From Palsa-504 sp963844625 (lineage in GTDB: Bacteria; Actinomycetota; Actinomycetes; Streptosporangiales; Streptosporangiaceae), in contig CAWJPF010000011.1 in assembly GCA_963844625.1 (NCBI GenBank), positions 186,001 to 250,000 on the forward strand: a stretch of DNA of 64,000 bases, given 5' to 3'. The position numbers and the translations under genes were made by a program. The first letter of the stretch is position 1. Each line of letters begins with the position of its first letter. The notes under the pieces are model-generated. The model was given only the letters and a program-made list of their open reading frames with translations. It was not told where the DNA came from and searched no databases. Positions 16,982 through 24,667 of this stretch are shown piece by piece.

Positions 16982-17392
16982 ATGGCTAACATCCCCGTGG
17001 TGTTGTTCGTGTGCATCCACAACGCGGGCCGTTCCCAGATGGCCGCGGCGCTGCTCGACCACCAGGCCGCCGGGCGCGTGCGGGTGACTTCGGCTGGCTC
17101 CCAGCCTGCTGCCCAGCTCAACCCTGCGGTGGTCCAGGCCATGGCCGAGATCGGCCTCGACATCTCCCGCGAGTTCCCTAAGCCGCTGACCGCTGACAAA
17201 GTGCAGGCCGCTGACGTGGTGATCACCATGGGCTGCGGCGACGCCTGCCCGGTCTATCCTGGCCAGCGCTACCTCGACTGGGACCTCCCCGGCCCGGCTG
17301 GACTCTCCGTCGAGCAGATCAGGCCGATACGCGACGACATCAGCCACCAAGTTGAGCAGCTGCTTACCGAGCTGGTGGCAACGCACGGCTAA
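16982..17392 (+). CDS. arsC: Arsenate reductase, low-molecular-weight phosphatase type
   Basis: 136 residues from ATG 16982 with AAGG 7 bases upstream. The phosphate-binding loop CIHNAGRSQMA near residue 10 is the CX5R(S) signature of thioredoxin- or mycothiol-coupled arsenate reductases and LMW tyrosine phosphatases. The general acid is in YLDWDLPGP, and Cys residues at GCGDACP could serve redox relay. The family reduces arsenate to arsenite. The upstream channel gene is only a remnant and no arsR is present, so the locus appears to be the residue of an arsenic operon. Confidence 0.85.
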   Translation: MANIPVVLFVCIHNAGRSQMAAALLDHQAAGRVRVTSAGSQPAAQLNPAVVQAMAEIGLDISREFPKPLTADKVQAADVVITMGCGDACPVYPGQRYLDWDLPGPAGLSVEQIRPIRDDISHQVEQLLTELVATHG

Positions 17393-17407
17393 CTTGGCCG
17401 ACCTGAA

Positions 17408-17550
17408 CTACGCATTACGAGAGTGTTCCCGTGCGTTGCTCGCGGGTTCAGAGCCTGCGCTAGCTTCATGTTCGCAGGTTGCTGCTGGTGGCGATCGCTG
17501 GCTGTTGATGGCTATTCGGGGGCATCTCGGGGGCACGCGCCCGTAGTGCG
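17408..17550 (+). repeat. Dispersed repeat with tRNA T-arm-like core, copy 2
   Basis: About 140 bases alignable with 22042-22185 (CTACGCATTACGAG, CGTTGCTC, GCGCTAGCTTCATGTTCGCAG, GGGGGCATCTCGGGG). The tRNA-like core is degraded here (GGGTTCAGAGCC). No gene seen from 17393 to 17744. Confidence 0.55.
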
Positions 17551-17744
17551 CAGGCAAAGTTCTTGGCGGGGCTGCGCCGACGAACGACCGTCCGTTTTTC
17601 GGGCCGGGCATATGCCAAGTTGGCACGGATCGTGCGGAGTTATGCGCTGTCGCCGGTCGCTGCTGTTAGCCGTTGGCTGCTGCTGTTGCTGTCACCGTTG
17701 CTGGCATTTGCGCGACGCGTCTGCACCTGGCCGCCTTGGTTCCT

Positions 17745-19181
17745 TCAGGTGCGTTGCCCGGCGCTCGGGCTCAGCGTGCCGGTTTCCGGGGAGGGTTGGG
17801 CCTTGGGCAGCATCACGGTTGCTCCTAGGCCGAGCAGGCCGATGAATGCCAGGACGATCATGGCGATCCCGTAGGACCGGTTGGCGTCGGCGAGGCCGGC
17901 GACCAGGATGGTGCCCGCGATCGCGGTGCCGATCGATGACCCGAGGTTGGACACGCTGCGGGACAGGCCGGAGATTTCTCCCTGGAGGTTCTCCGGGAAG
18001 GCGGATTGCACCACGTTGACCGAGGGGGTGAGCATGACGCCGACGCCCAAGCCGATCAGGAACAGCCCCGGGGCGAAGTACCAGGCGCCGGGGTGGCCTT
18101 TCACCTGGACTAGCAGCACGATGATGCCGATGATGGTGATCACGAACCCGGCCATGATCAGCGTCCGCTGCTGGTACCGCCTGACCAGGCGCCCGGCGGC
18201 CAGCGAGGACAGCAAGATGCCTACGGTGGCGGCGGTGAAGATCACGCCGGTCTGGATCGCGTTGTAGTGCCGCACTGTCTGCAGGTAGACGGACACGACG
18301 AACGACGTGCCAAGCAGCACCGCCCATTGCACGTTCTGGGTGACCAGGGCCAGGTTCGAGGTGCGGTTGCGGAACAGGCCGGTGGACAGCAGCGCCTCCT
18401 TCCCGGCCCGCTCACGGCGGCGGATCCAGGCGAAGAACCCGGCCAGGATCAGCGCTCCCGCCACGAGCAGGACCGCCATCAGGACCAGGTTCTGATCGGC
18501 GGCCAGGATCCCCCCGACCAGGACCACCAGGCCTACGGCGGACAGCACTGCCCCGACGATATCGAAGGGACGGCCCGGGTCAGCGGGCACCGGGTCGACG
18601 AGGCTGCGGCCGAGCACCACGATGACTACGATGACGAGGGCCTGGAAGACGAAGGCGGCCCGCCAGCTGATGGCCGTGGTGATCAGGCCGCCGATCAGCG
18701 GCCCGGTGGCGGCGCCGATGCCGCCCATGCCGCTGATCAGCCCGAACGCCTGCGCACGGGATTTGATGTCGCGGAACAGTATGGTGGTGAGGATGTAGAC
18801 GGGCGGGATCAGCAAGGCGGTACCGACGCCCTCGAAGATGGAGTTGCCCAGGATCAGTACGCCGAGCCCGGGTGAGACGGCGCTGATTATGGCGCCGATC
18901 CCGTATACCAGCAGCCCGAGCTGGAACAGCCGTTTGCGGCCATAGCGGTCGGTCAGCTTGCCGCACGGGATCATCAGCGCGGCCATCACCAGCAGGAACA
19001 AGGTGATGCAAACCTGGACGCCCTGGACGTCGGTGTGCAGGTCGTGGCTGATGTCGTTGATCATGACGTTCATGTTCGATCCGGCGAAACTGCAGATGAA
19101 CTGGGCCAAGGCCAGCGGCACCAGCATCTTCTTCAGCGACGAAGCCGGGACCTCCACGGTGGCGCCGCTGGTCATGTCCAT
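17745..19181 (-). CDS. MFS drug exporter, DHA2-like (14 helices)
   Basis: 478 residues from ATG 19181 with GGAGGA upstream. About 14 hydrophobic helices. The loop 2-3 motif GKLTDRYGRKRLFQLG and the motif C region (GLISGMGGIGAATGPLIGG) mark a drug:proton antiporter of the 14-helix group. The charged linker RRRERAGKE sits mid-protein as usual. Substrate unknown. It is isolated, with no adjacent TetR or MarR regulator. Confidence 0.88.
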   Translation of the reverse strand: MDMTSGATVEVPASSLKKMLVPLALAQFICSFAGSNMNVMINDISHDLHTDVQGVQVCITLFLLVMAALMIPCGKLTDRYGRKRLFQLGLLVYGIGAIISAVSPGLGVLILGNSIFEGVGTALLIPPVYILTTILFRDIKSRAQAFGLISGMGGIGAATGPLIGGLITTAISWRAAFVFQALVIVVIVVLGRSLVDPVPADPGRPFDIVGAVLSAVGLVVLVGGILAADQNLVLMAVLLVAGALILAGFFAWIRRRERAGKEALLSTGLFRNRTSNLALVTQNVQWAVLLGTSFVVSVYLQTVRHYNAIQTGVIFTAATVGILLSSLAAGRLVRRYQQRTLIMAGFVITIIGIIVLLVQVKGHPGAWYFAPGLFLIGLGVGVMLTPSVNVVQSAFPENLQGEISGLSRSVSNLGSSIGTAIAGTILVAGLADANRSYGIAMIVLAFIGLLGLGATVMLPKAQPSPETGTLSPSAGQRT

Positions 19182-19427
19182 GCGTTCATCCCTCCTCCCC
19201 GGCGAGCCCGCGCGCTCGCGGCCAAGATCATGGGACAGCCACGACTAACACCGTCATGCACATCTTGACGGGACGCATCACCCGCTGCGAATGATAGCGG
19301 GCCGCACCCGCAGAAACAGCGACCCGGTACCCGGCCGCGGTTCTTGTCGCGCCGCCATTTCCCCCATCGGACTGCCCGCTGCCGATCTCTCCCGCCGGAG
19401 GGAAGGTGTCAAGGACGGCTTTGCGTG

Positions 19428-19533
19428 TATAGGCGGCCACCGCAACGGCTGCTGGGAGACTTTCACTCAAGGCGCGACGGACCGTCGACGTCGTCCGCAA
19501 CTCGCAGGGATCTTCCGTAGAATCGTCGCTCAC
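19428..19533 (-). pseudogene. relE toxin remnant, N-terminal part only
   Basis: Thirty-five codons match the intact toxin at 26096-26386 (shared STVRRALSE, LP and AVAAAAY-like end); the reading then diverges into unrelated sequence. All catalytic C-terminal residues are lost. Confidence 0.65.
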
Positions 19534-19774
19534 TGCGCGCGGCGCCGCCTCATCGCTTCGGCAAGTTCCCCGGCGGAAACGTACTCGCCAGGAGCTAGCT
19601 CCGCATCAGACTCGGCCAAGCGGTTCATCGTCGCGGCATCCGATCTTCAGGAGCGATCAGGATGGCCGAAGGCCTGCCATGCACGGTCACGGTCACCCGC
19701 TCGTGATGGTCATGAACACGACCGACGAGTTCCGGCAGATGGGACTTGACGGCGCCCAGCGGAAGCACGGTCAT
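19530..19774 (-). pseudogene. relB antitoxin remnant with internal deletion
   Basis: DNA nearly collinear with the intact antitoxin at 26383-26661, including the start region and the HGRPSA segment, but about 36 bases are missing in the middle and the frame is broken. It retains the same order relative to the terminator and tRNA 3' copy as the intact module. Confidence 0.65.
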
Positions 19775-19859
19775 AGTCAAAGGTATGACCAAAAATCTGG
19801 GCAGTGCCGAAGGGAGCTTCGGCGGCTACCGTACGCAAATCCGTTACCACGAGACGAGC

Positions 19860-19892
19860 AGAGGCCCTTTCTCTCTTCAAGAAAGGGCCTCT
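19860..19892 (-). terminator. tRNA terminator copy, middle
   Basis: Stem AGAGGCCCTTTCTC/AAGAAAGGGCCTCT, the same hairpin as after the complete tRNA-fMet gene, one base changed in the loop side. Confidence 0.65.
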
Positions 19893-19897
19893 GGCCT

Positions 19898-19944
19898 TGG
19901 TAACGGGGGCGGGATTTGAACCCGCGACCTCTGGGTTATGAGCC
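19898..19944 (-). repeat. tRNA-fMet 3'-end copy, internal attachment site
   Basis: Forty-seven bases matching the complete tRNA from CCA through the anticodon loop with one mismatch in the acceptor stem. It divides the island into two segments (7.8-19.9 and 19.9-26.8 kb), as expected of tandem integrations. Confidence 0.75.
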
Positions 19945-20071
19945 GACCGACATGCGTCCCCGCTGTCTCGGGCAGTCTCTGGTCACCGCGTTGACCTCGG
20001 CCGACTTGCGGCGTGAAGTCGTCCCCGCCCAGCTGGACCTCTGCCGTCTCAGCCTGTCCCGCTGCGTCCGG

Positions 20072-20090
20072 TTTACAAAATCGGTTTACA
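20072..20090 (+). repeat. Paired TTTACA repeat after the internal att copy
   Basis: Two TTTACA copies 13 bases apart followed by GAACGG, at the same distance from the att copy as the TGTACA pair at 7976. Candidate integrase arm sites. Confidence 0.35.
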
Positions 20091-20531
20091 GAACGGATTC
20101 TCGACCTGCGGCTTTCTGTACTTCCACGGATGAGAACGCGCGCTCCGGCCTGTCGGTTCATCCGGTCACCGTCGACCGCTCGCGCATGGGGCGGGCCAGA
20201 ACCGGCGGTTCTACAGACCGTCACAGCTCGAATCAGCGTGGTTATCTTGACTTGGCTGGATGATGTAGCTCGGGTGCCGCGAAACCAGAGTCGTCCCACA
20301 CATATCCCATGCGGTTCGGAATCTTGTCTGTCGGCTAGAGCCGTCGACCATTTGATCCGTAGATCAATGGAAAGTGTCCGGCCAGTGTGCCCGGAATCCG
20401 AATCAGCAGGTCAGCGTCCTGCCCAGTGTCCGGCATAGACGCCATCGTCTCGTACCGTCCGGTCAGTTGTGAGAGGTCCCACCTTTGGCGGCGCCCGCTG
20501 CGGTGTTGGCGCGGAGCGATGAGCGCCTTAA

Positions 20532-20575
20532 AGCCGTAACGGTCCCGGAACGCTCCGCGCGTAGGGTTGGCTCAT
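20532..20575 (+). promoter_or_regulatory. Promoter with CGGAACGCTCCG palindrome
   Basis: Forty bases nearly identical to 24626-24667 before the paralogous gene: GCCGTAACG, then CGGAACGNTCCG and CGCGTAGGGTT. TAGGGT (20562-20567) fits an actinomycete -10 box. Candidate shared operator and promoter. Confidence 0.6.
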
Positions 20576-20601
20576 TCCAGTCCCCTCGGTTAAAGGGCAG
20601 T

Positions 20602-21852
20602 ATGACGAGCAAGATCTTGACCATCTGGTGGGCGGCACCGGTCGCGGCGGTCGCGTTCGGCGTGCTCACGCTCGGCCTGGATCTAGCCGTTGTGCCGCTC
20701 GACATCCTTACGCATCAGACCGGGCCCGGCGGGCCGGTGGCCGACGGGCTGAGCACGGCCGCGGTCGTGGTCCCCGCGGTGGCAGTGGGCACCCTGCTCG
20801 CCGCCCGCCGCCCCCGCAATCCGATCGGATGGGTCCTGCTCGCGATCCTTCTCCTCGGCGTCAGCCCCACCAACCAGTACGCCGTCCTGGACTACCGGAT
20901 GCATCACGGGACACTGCCCCTGGGCTGGGCAGTGGTGGTGCTCGGAGACGGCTGGCCGCTGTTCCTGCCCCTCATCGCCACCCTCCTGTGGCTGTTCCCG
21001 GACGGACGACTGCCGCCGGGACGCTGGCACCGTATGGCCGTGGCTCTGGTCACTACCGGGGTGCTACTCGGGCTGGCAGCCTCGGCTCCTGGCGCTGTGG
21101 CCGTCGCCGGGCACGATATCCGCATCGGCGCCAACGGCAGCCTCACCACCGAGCAGGGTGGGGCCTGGGCGGTTCTCCAAATCGCAGTAGCCGTCGGGAC
21201 CATAGCGGCCTTGCTCGCCTGGCTTGTCGTGCAGGTACCCAGCTACCGGCGATCGGCCGATCAGCGCCGCCAGCAGCTCAAGTGGCTCTACAGCGGCAGC
21301 ACCGTTTTCCTGGTCTCCGTGCTGCTTGCCATCTTCATTGTCCCGCTGGCCCTGGGGGATGGCGCCGGATCTGGGCCGCCTGTGGTCAACGATCTGTTCA
21401 ACCTCGGGGCGGCGGCCCTGCCGGTCTGCATCGGCGTGGCGGTGCTGAGGTACCGGCTGTACGCGATCGACCGCATCATCAGCCGGGTGATCTCCTACGC
21501 CATCATCACGGCCGTGCTCGCCGGTGTGTTCGCCGGGCTGGTGCTCCTGGCCACCGATGTGCTCCCGTTCAAGGCGCCGGTAGCGGTAGCGGCCTCCACG
21601 CTGACCGCCGCGGCGCTGTTCAACCCGCTGCGCCGCCGGGTGCAACGGGCCGTCGACCGGCGGTTCAACCGGACCGGCTTCAACGCCGAGACGGTCGTGG
21701 CCGCCTTCACCGCCCGGCTTCGCCAGACCATCGACCCCGGCACTGCGCAGGACGATCTAGTCGCTACGGTCCATCAAGCCTTCCAGCCCGCTCACATCTC
21801 CGTGTGGCTCCCGCCCGGGATCAGCGTCGAGCCGCTCCGGCGCGGGCACTGA
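20602..21852 (+). CDS. Sensor-like multispan membrane protein, paralogue 1
   Basis: 416 residues from ATG 20602 (AAAGGG upstream). About eight hydrophobic segments, then RRQQLKWLYSG, a helix, LRYRLYAIDRIISRVISYAI, two more helices and a cytoplasmic tail (NPLRRRVQRAVDRRFNRTGF, AFTARLRQTID, HISVWLP). This layout is the input half of a group of actinobacterial membrane histidine kinases, without any kinase domain. Function unknown. The gene at 24668 encodes the same architecture under the same promoter, so both probably answer one signal. Confidence 0.75.
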   Translation: MTSKILTIWWAAPVAAVAFGVLTLGLDLAVVPLDILTHQTGPGGPVADGLSTAAVVVPAVAVGTLLAARRPRNPIGWVLLAILLLGVSPTNQYAVLDYRMHHGTLPLGWAVVVLGDGWPLFLPLIATLLWLFPDGRLPPGRWHRMAVALVTTGVLLGLAASAPGAVAVAGHDIRIGANGSLTTEQGGAWAVLQIAVAVGTIAALLAWLVVQVPSYRRSADQRRQQLKWLYSGSTVFLVSVLLAIFIVPLALGDGAGSGPPVVNDLFNLGAAALPVCIGVAVLRYRLYAIDRIISRVISYAIITAVLAGVFAGLVLLATDVLPFKAPVAVAASTLTAAALFNPLRRRVQRAVDRRFNRTGFNAETVVAAFTARLRQTIDPGTAQDDLVATVHQAFQPAHISVWLPPGISVEPLRRGH

Positions 21853-22041
21853 CGTCGCACGCGTTCGGTTCGCGCAGCAGGTTAGCCTGCCTTTGGGCAC
21901 GTGAGCCGGTGTATCGGGTTGTCCGGGCGTGACCGTAAGTCCGCGACGTTGACCAGCCGATCGGACGCAACGGGCACGTCGTCTGCGGTCGCGCACGACA
22001 GTTGCACCTCGGCACCCTGGTCCCCATCACCACTCAGCGAC

Positions 22042-22185
22042 CTACGCATTACGAGGGTGTCACGGGTGCGTTGCTCACGGGTTCGATTCCCGCGCTAGCT
22101 TCATGTTCGCAGGTCACTGCCGATGGCGGTCGTTGGCTGGTGACGGTGGTTCGGGGACATCTCGGGGACACGCGCCTGAAGTGCG
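22042..22185 (+). repeat. Dispersed repeat with tRNA T-arm-like core, copy 3
   Basis: The best-preserved copy: CTACGCATTACGAGGG, then CGGGTTCGATTCCCG, which folds as a tRNA T-arm, followed by GCTAGCTTCATGTTCGCAGG and TTCGGGGACATCTCGGGG. It lies directly beside the pseudogene at 22193. No full tRNA fold could be found. Confidence 0.55.
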
Positions 22186-22192
22186 TTGGTCT

Positions 22193-22527
22193 CTACGAGC
22201 GGCCCCATCGCTGCTGTGCTGCCTGCCGAGTGACGCCGAGCCGGGCTGCGATCTCGGCCCACGAGTACCCAGCGTCCGCAGCCCGATGACGGCCTGGCTG
22301 ATCGCCTCGTCCAGCTCGGTGGCGAGACCGGTCATGTCGGCTAGGGCGTCAACGTCGCCGCTCGCAACTCTCCTCGCGTAAGCCCGTATAACGCGTCGGA
22401 CGGACCGGGCGTACTCGTCGTTCTCCACCGCCCGCCGTCGCCTGTTTGGTGACAACCTGGCCTTGACGCTCGACTGCCTGCCGGACTCGACTCCACCACA
22501 TGCATGGTCTGCCATAAGGGGAGTCAT
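22193..22527 (-). pseudogene. Small helix-turn-helix protein of integrative elements, frameshifted
   Basis: Starts at ATG 22527 after AGGAG (7 bases). The first frame reads NDEYARSVRRVIRAYARRVA, then GDVDALADMTGLATELDEAI and GLRTLG. A one-base deletion near 22275 shifts the frame, and the next frame continues YSWAEIAARLGVTRQAAQQR to a TAG at 22193. Together they give the standard 110-residue protein often found in actinomycete integrative and conjugative elements, with a C-terminal HTH. The intact homologue is probably a DNA-binding accessory protein; this copy is broken. Confidence 0.6.
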
Positions 22528-22816
22528 CTGCCTGCTCCTTTCGCACCGGCCACCAGAGGGGTCACGGCTTGGGGCCTTCACCCGATAGGTGCCGAGGTTG
22601 TGGAGCCGGGAGTGGAGGTCAAGTTGCGGCTGCTTGATGCTTTGGACTGGTAGAGGCTCCGCGCGAGCGGGGTGTGCTCGTGTGGAGGGGCCAGGCCAAA
22701 AGGATCATGCGTTTTGTCGCTGCTTGACCGGAGTGGACGGCGTAATACGATTTCGGTCCGGGTGAGGCCCGAACTTGACCTGCGTAGCGTGCCTTCCCTG
22801 GCGGCTAGCTTCTGCG

Positions 22817-23561
22817 ATGATGGTGTCTGTGAGCGATGACAGGCTCGCGATGGAGATTCCGCCGGATGACCCACGGGCGATCGAACTTGTGGTCGCTGTT
22901 CGCGGTGGTGATGCCGAGGCGATCCGGCGGCTGCTAATCGCTGATCCCCGGCTGGCCCGCTGGGATCACTGACCGCAAGGGCGGTCTGCGGACCTTGCTG
23001 CACGTGGCGACTGACTGGCCCGGTTATTTTCCTAACGGCCCGCAGATCGTGCGTCTGCTGATCGACTCTGGGGCCAATCCGAGCTTCCGGCATGCCACCC
23101 GGTGTGATGAGACGCCGCTGCACTGGGCGGCTAGCAGCGACGACGTGGACGTGGCCGCCGCCCTGATCGATGGCGGCGCGGACATGAACGTTCCTGGCGG
23201 ATCGATTGGCACCCCGCTGGCCAACGCTGTCGGTTACGGATGCTGGCATGTGGCCCGGCTGCTGGTTGCCCGGGGCGCGAGCATCGGCAGCCTGTGGGAG
23301 GCGGCCGGGCTGGGAGAGCAGGCTGCGGTGGATGAGTTCCTGGCCGTTGACCCGCCGCCGTCCGCTCACGATATTGATGAAGCCTTCTGGCAGGCTTGCC
23401 ATGGTGGCCAGCGGCGGATGGCCGAGTATCTGCTGGCTCGGGGCGCCGACATCAATGTCATCCCCGGCTACTCGGAGCAGACCGCACTGCAAGCTGCGTC
23501 CGCAGCAGACACCCGGCGTCAGGTTCTTGTTGACTGGCTTACCGAGAAGACGGCTCAATAG
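22817..23561 (+). pseudogene. Ankyrin-repeat protein, frameshifted
   Basis: The first frame (from ATG 22817, GTG 22829 or ATG 22850) encodes PPDDPRAIELVVAVRGGDAE then AIRRLLIADPRLA and stops at 22969. One base over, the frame GITDRKGGLRTLLHVATDWP continues to 23561 with ankyrin repeats (VRLLIDSGANPSF, TPLHWAASSDDVDVAAALID, ARLLVARGAS, AEYLLARGADINV). Joined, they form about 247 residues of a soluble ankyrin protein, likely a protein-interaction module. The break lies near 22960-22975. Confidence 0.65.
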
Positions 23562-23744
23562 CTGGGCGTGAGCTGAGTGCTGCTGATGAGCCCACCCGAT
23601 CTGCGGATCGGCGCCCGGATGCCCGGCCCGCCGCGGTGGGTCGGCCCCAAGGGCCGCAGCGGTGCCGGGCGCGGCGAGAGCGCAGCGAAGCCGCCTTGAT
23701 AGAAGTACAAAAGGGCTATTCGGCAAAGCGAAACCATACGCTGG

Positions 23745-23798
23745 TCAGGTTCGGTAGACATCGCGGCGGTGAGCGACGTCGACTATGGTCACCACCTG
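23745..23798 (-). pseudogene. relE C-terminal fragment
   Basis: Seventeen codons encode QVVTIVDVAHRRDVYRT and a stop, almost identical to the C-terminus of the intact toxin at 26096. The 150 bases beyond the stop also align with the region 3' of the intact gene (CTTGATAGAAGT motif). Upstream coding sequence is replaced by an unrelated TPR fragment, so this is a recombination scar. Confidence 0.6.
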
Positions 23799-24014
23799 GC
23801 CTCGCGCCACAACCTCGCCGTCGCTTACCAGGAGGCAGGCCGCATCAACGAGGCGATTACTCTGGATGAGCTGCCCCTGGCCGCCCGGGAACGCATCCTA
23901 GGCCCCGACCACCCCGACACCTTGGCCACGCGCAGCAACCTCGCCGTCGACTACCAGGCGGCAGGCCGCACCGATGAGGCAAGGGATCTGAACCCACAGC
24001 CTCCTAACCCGTAA
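23796..24014 (+). pseudogene. TPR (kinesin-light-chain-type) fragment
   Basis: Reads HLASRHNLAVAYQEAGRINE, RERILGPDHPDTLATRSNLA, VDYQAAGRTDEA and ends LNPQPPNP. These are 42-residue tetratricopeptide units of NB-ARC/TPR STAND proteins, here only one and a half. It begins exactly where the relE fragment ends. Confidence 0.5.
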
Positions 24015-24443
24015 ATAGGTAACGCTGATGCTGTTGAGGCTGACGTGGCATTTACACGCCGGTACGGCGCCGCGCCAGCGGTACCAAGGGCTGATCCGTA
24101 GATAGATACCCGCGCGGGCGTCCGTAGCCGTTCAGATCAGTCCGTGACCTCGGGGTGCGTCCCTGCCCGGCGTTCATGTCAGTCCGGAAAACCGGAAGGT
24201 CGTTCGTCCGTGTGGCTCCCAGCGTGGCTCCCAGGGATGCACGTTCACGGCTCCGGAGTCCGGCCGTCCAGTCTAGCGAATTTATGCATCCTGCCTGCTT
24301 GGACTCGATCGCTCATCGCATGGGCCGCCGAGATCATTCCGCGTATATTCCGGATCATGAAACTGCCCGTGACCGCCTGCACGGTGCAGGGGATGGCCCG
24401 CGTCCGGTCCGGGCAGGCTCCGGCCTGGCCCTTGGCTTCTGAC
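24015..24443. other. Intergenic, nothing recognised
   Basis: About 430 bases with scattered short frames lacking ribosome sites and family resemblance. Confidence 0.35.
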
Positions 24444-24574
24444 CGGAGTGTCCGCAGAGGCCGCCAGTGTCAAGGGTGACTTCGCGTGTGCGTTCAGCGG
24501 GCGCCTTGTGCTGTGCTCGTTGCCCTGCGGTCACAGTCACGCTTGATGCTGGAGGGGCGGACACGGACACTCCG
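24444..24574. repeat. 131-bp element with imperfect inverted ends, MITE-like
   Basis: The ends are perfect 11-bp inverted repeats (CGGAGTGTCCG and CGGACACTCCG). Further inside, TCAAGGGTGAC and GTCACGCTTGA match inversely with one mismatch, giving arms of about 37 bases around a 55-base centre. No coding capacity. Confidence 0.45.
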
Positions 24575-24625
24575 CGGACCATTCCCGGATCTGAGCCCAG
24601 CCAGGACTTGCACTTGGCGCTATGA

Positions 24626-24660
24626 GCCGTAACGTTTGCGGAACGGTCCGCGCGTAGGGT
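24626..24660 (+). promoter_or_regulatory. Promoter shared with the paralogous gene, leaderless
   Basis: GCCGTAACG...CGGAACGGTCCGCGCGTAGGGT matches 20532-20567. The -10 TAGGGT (24655-24660) ends 7 bases before the GTG start at 24668, so the transcript is probably leaderless. Confidence 0.6.
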
Positions 24661-24667
24661 TCGGTTC

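Noticed and set aside
22578..23726. Minus-strand 382-codon frame opposite the ankyrin pseudogene
   Set aside because: The ankyrin repeats on the plus strand are unmistakable; the minus frame has no family resemblance.
23980..24012. Possible tRNA 3'-half remnant (GATCTGAACCCACAGCCTCC)
   Set aside because: The T-arm pairs only three bases and no matching tRNA is in the window; it is also the end of the TPR fragment frame.
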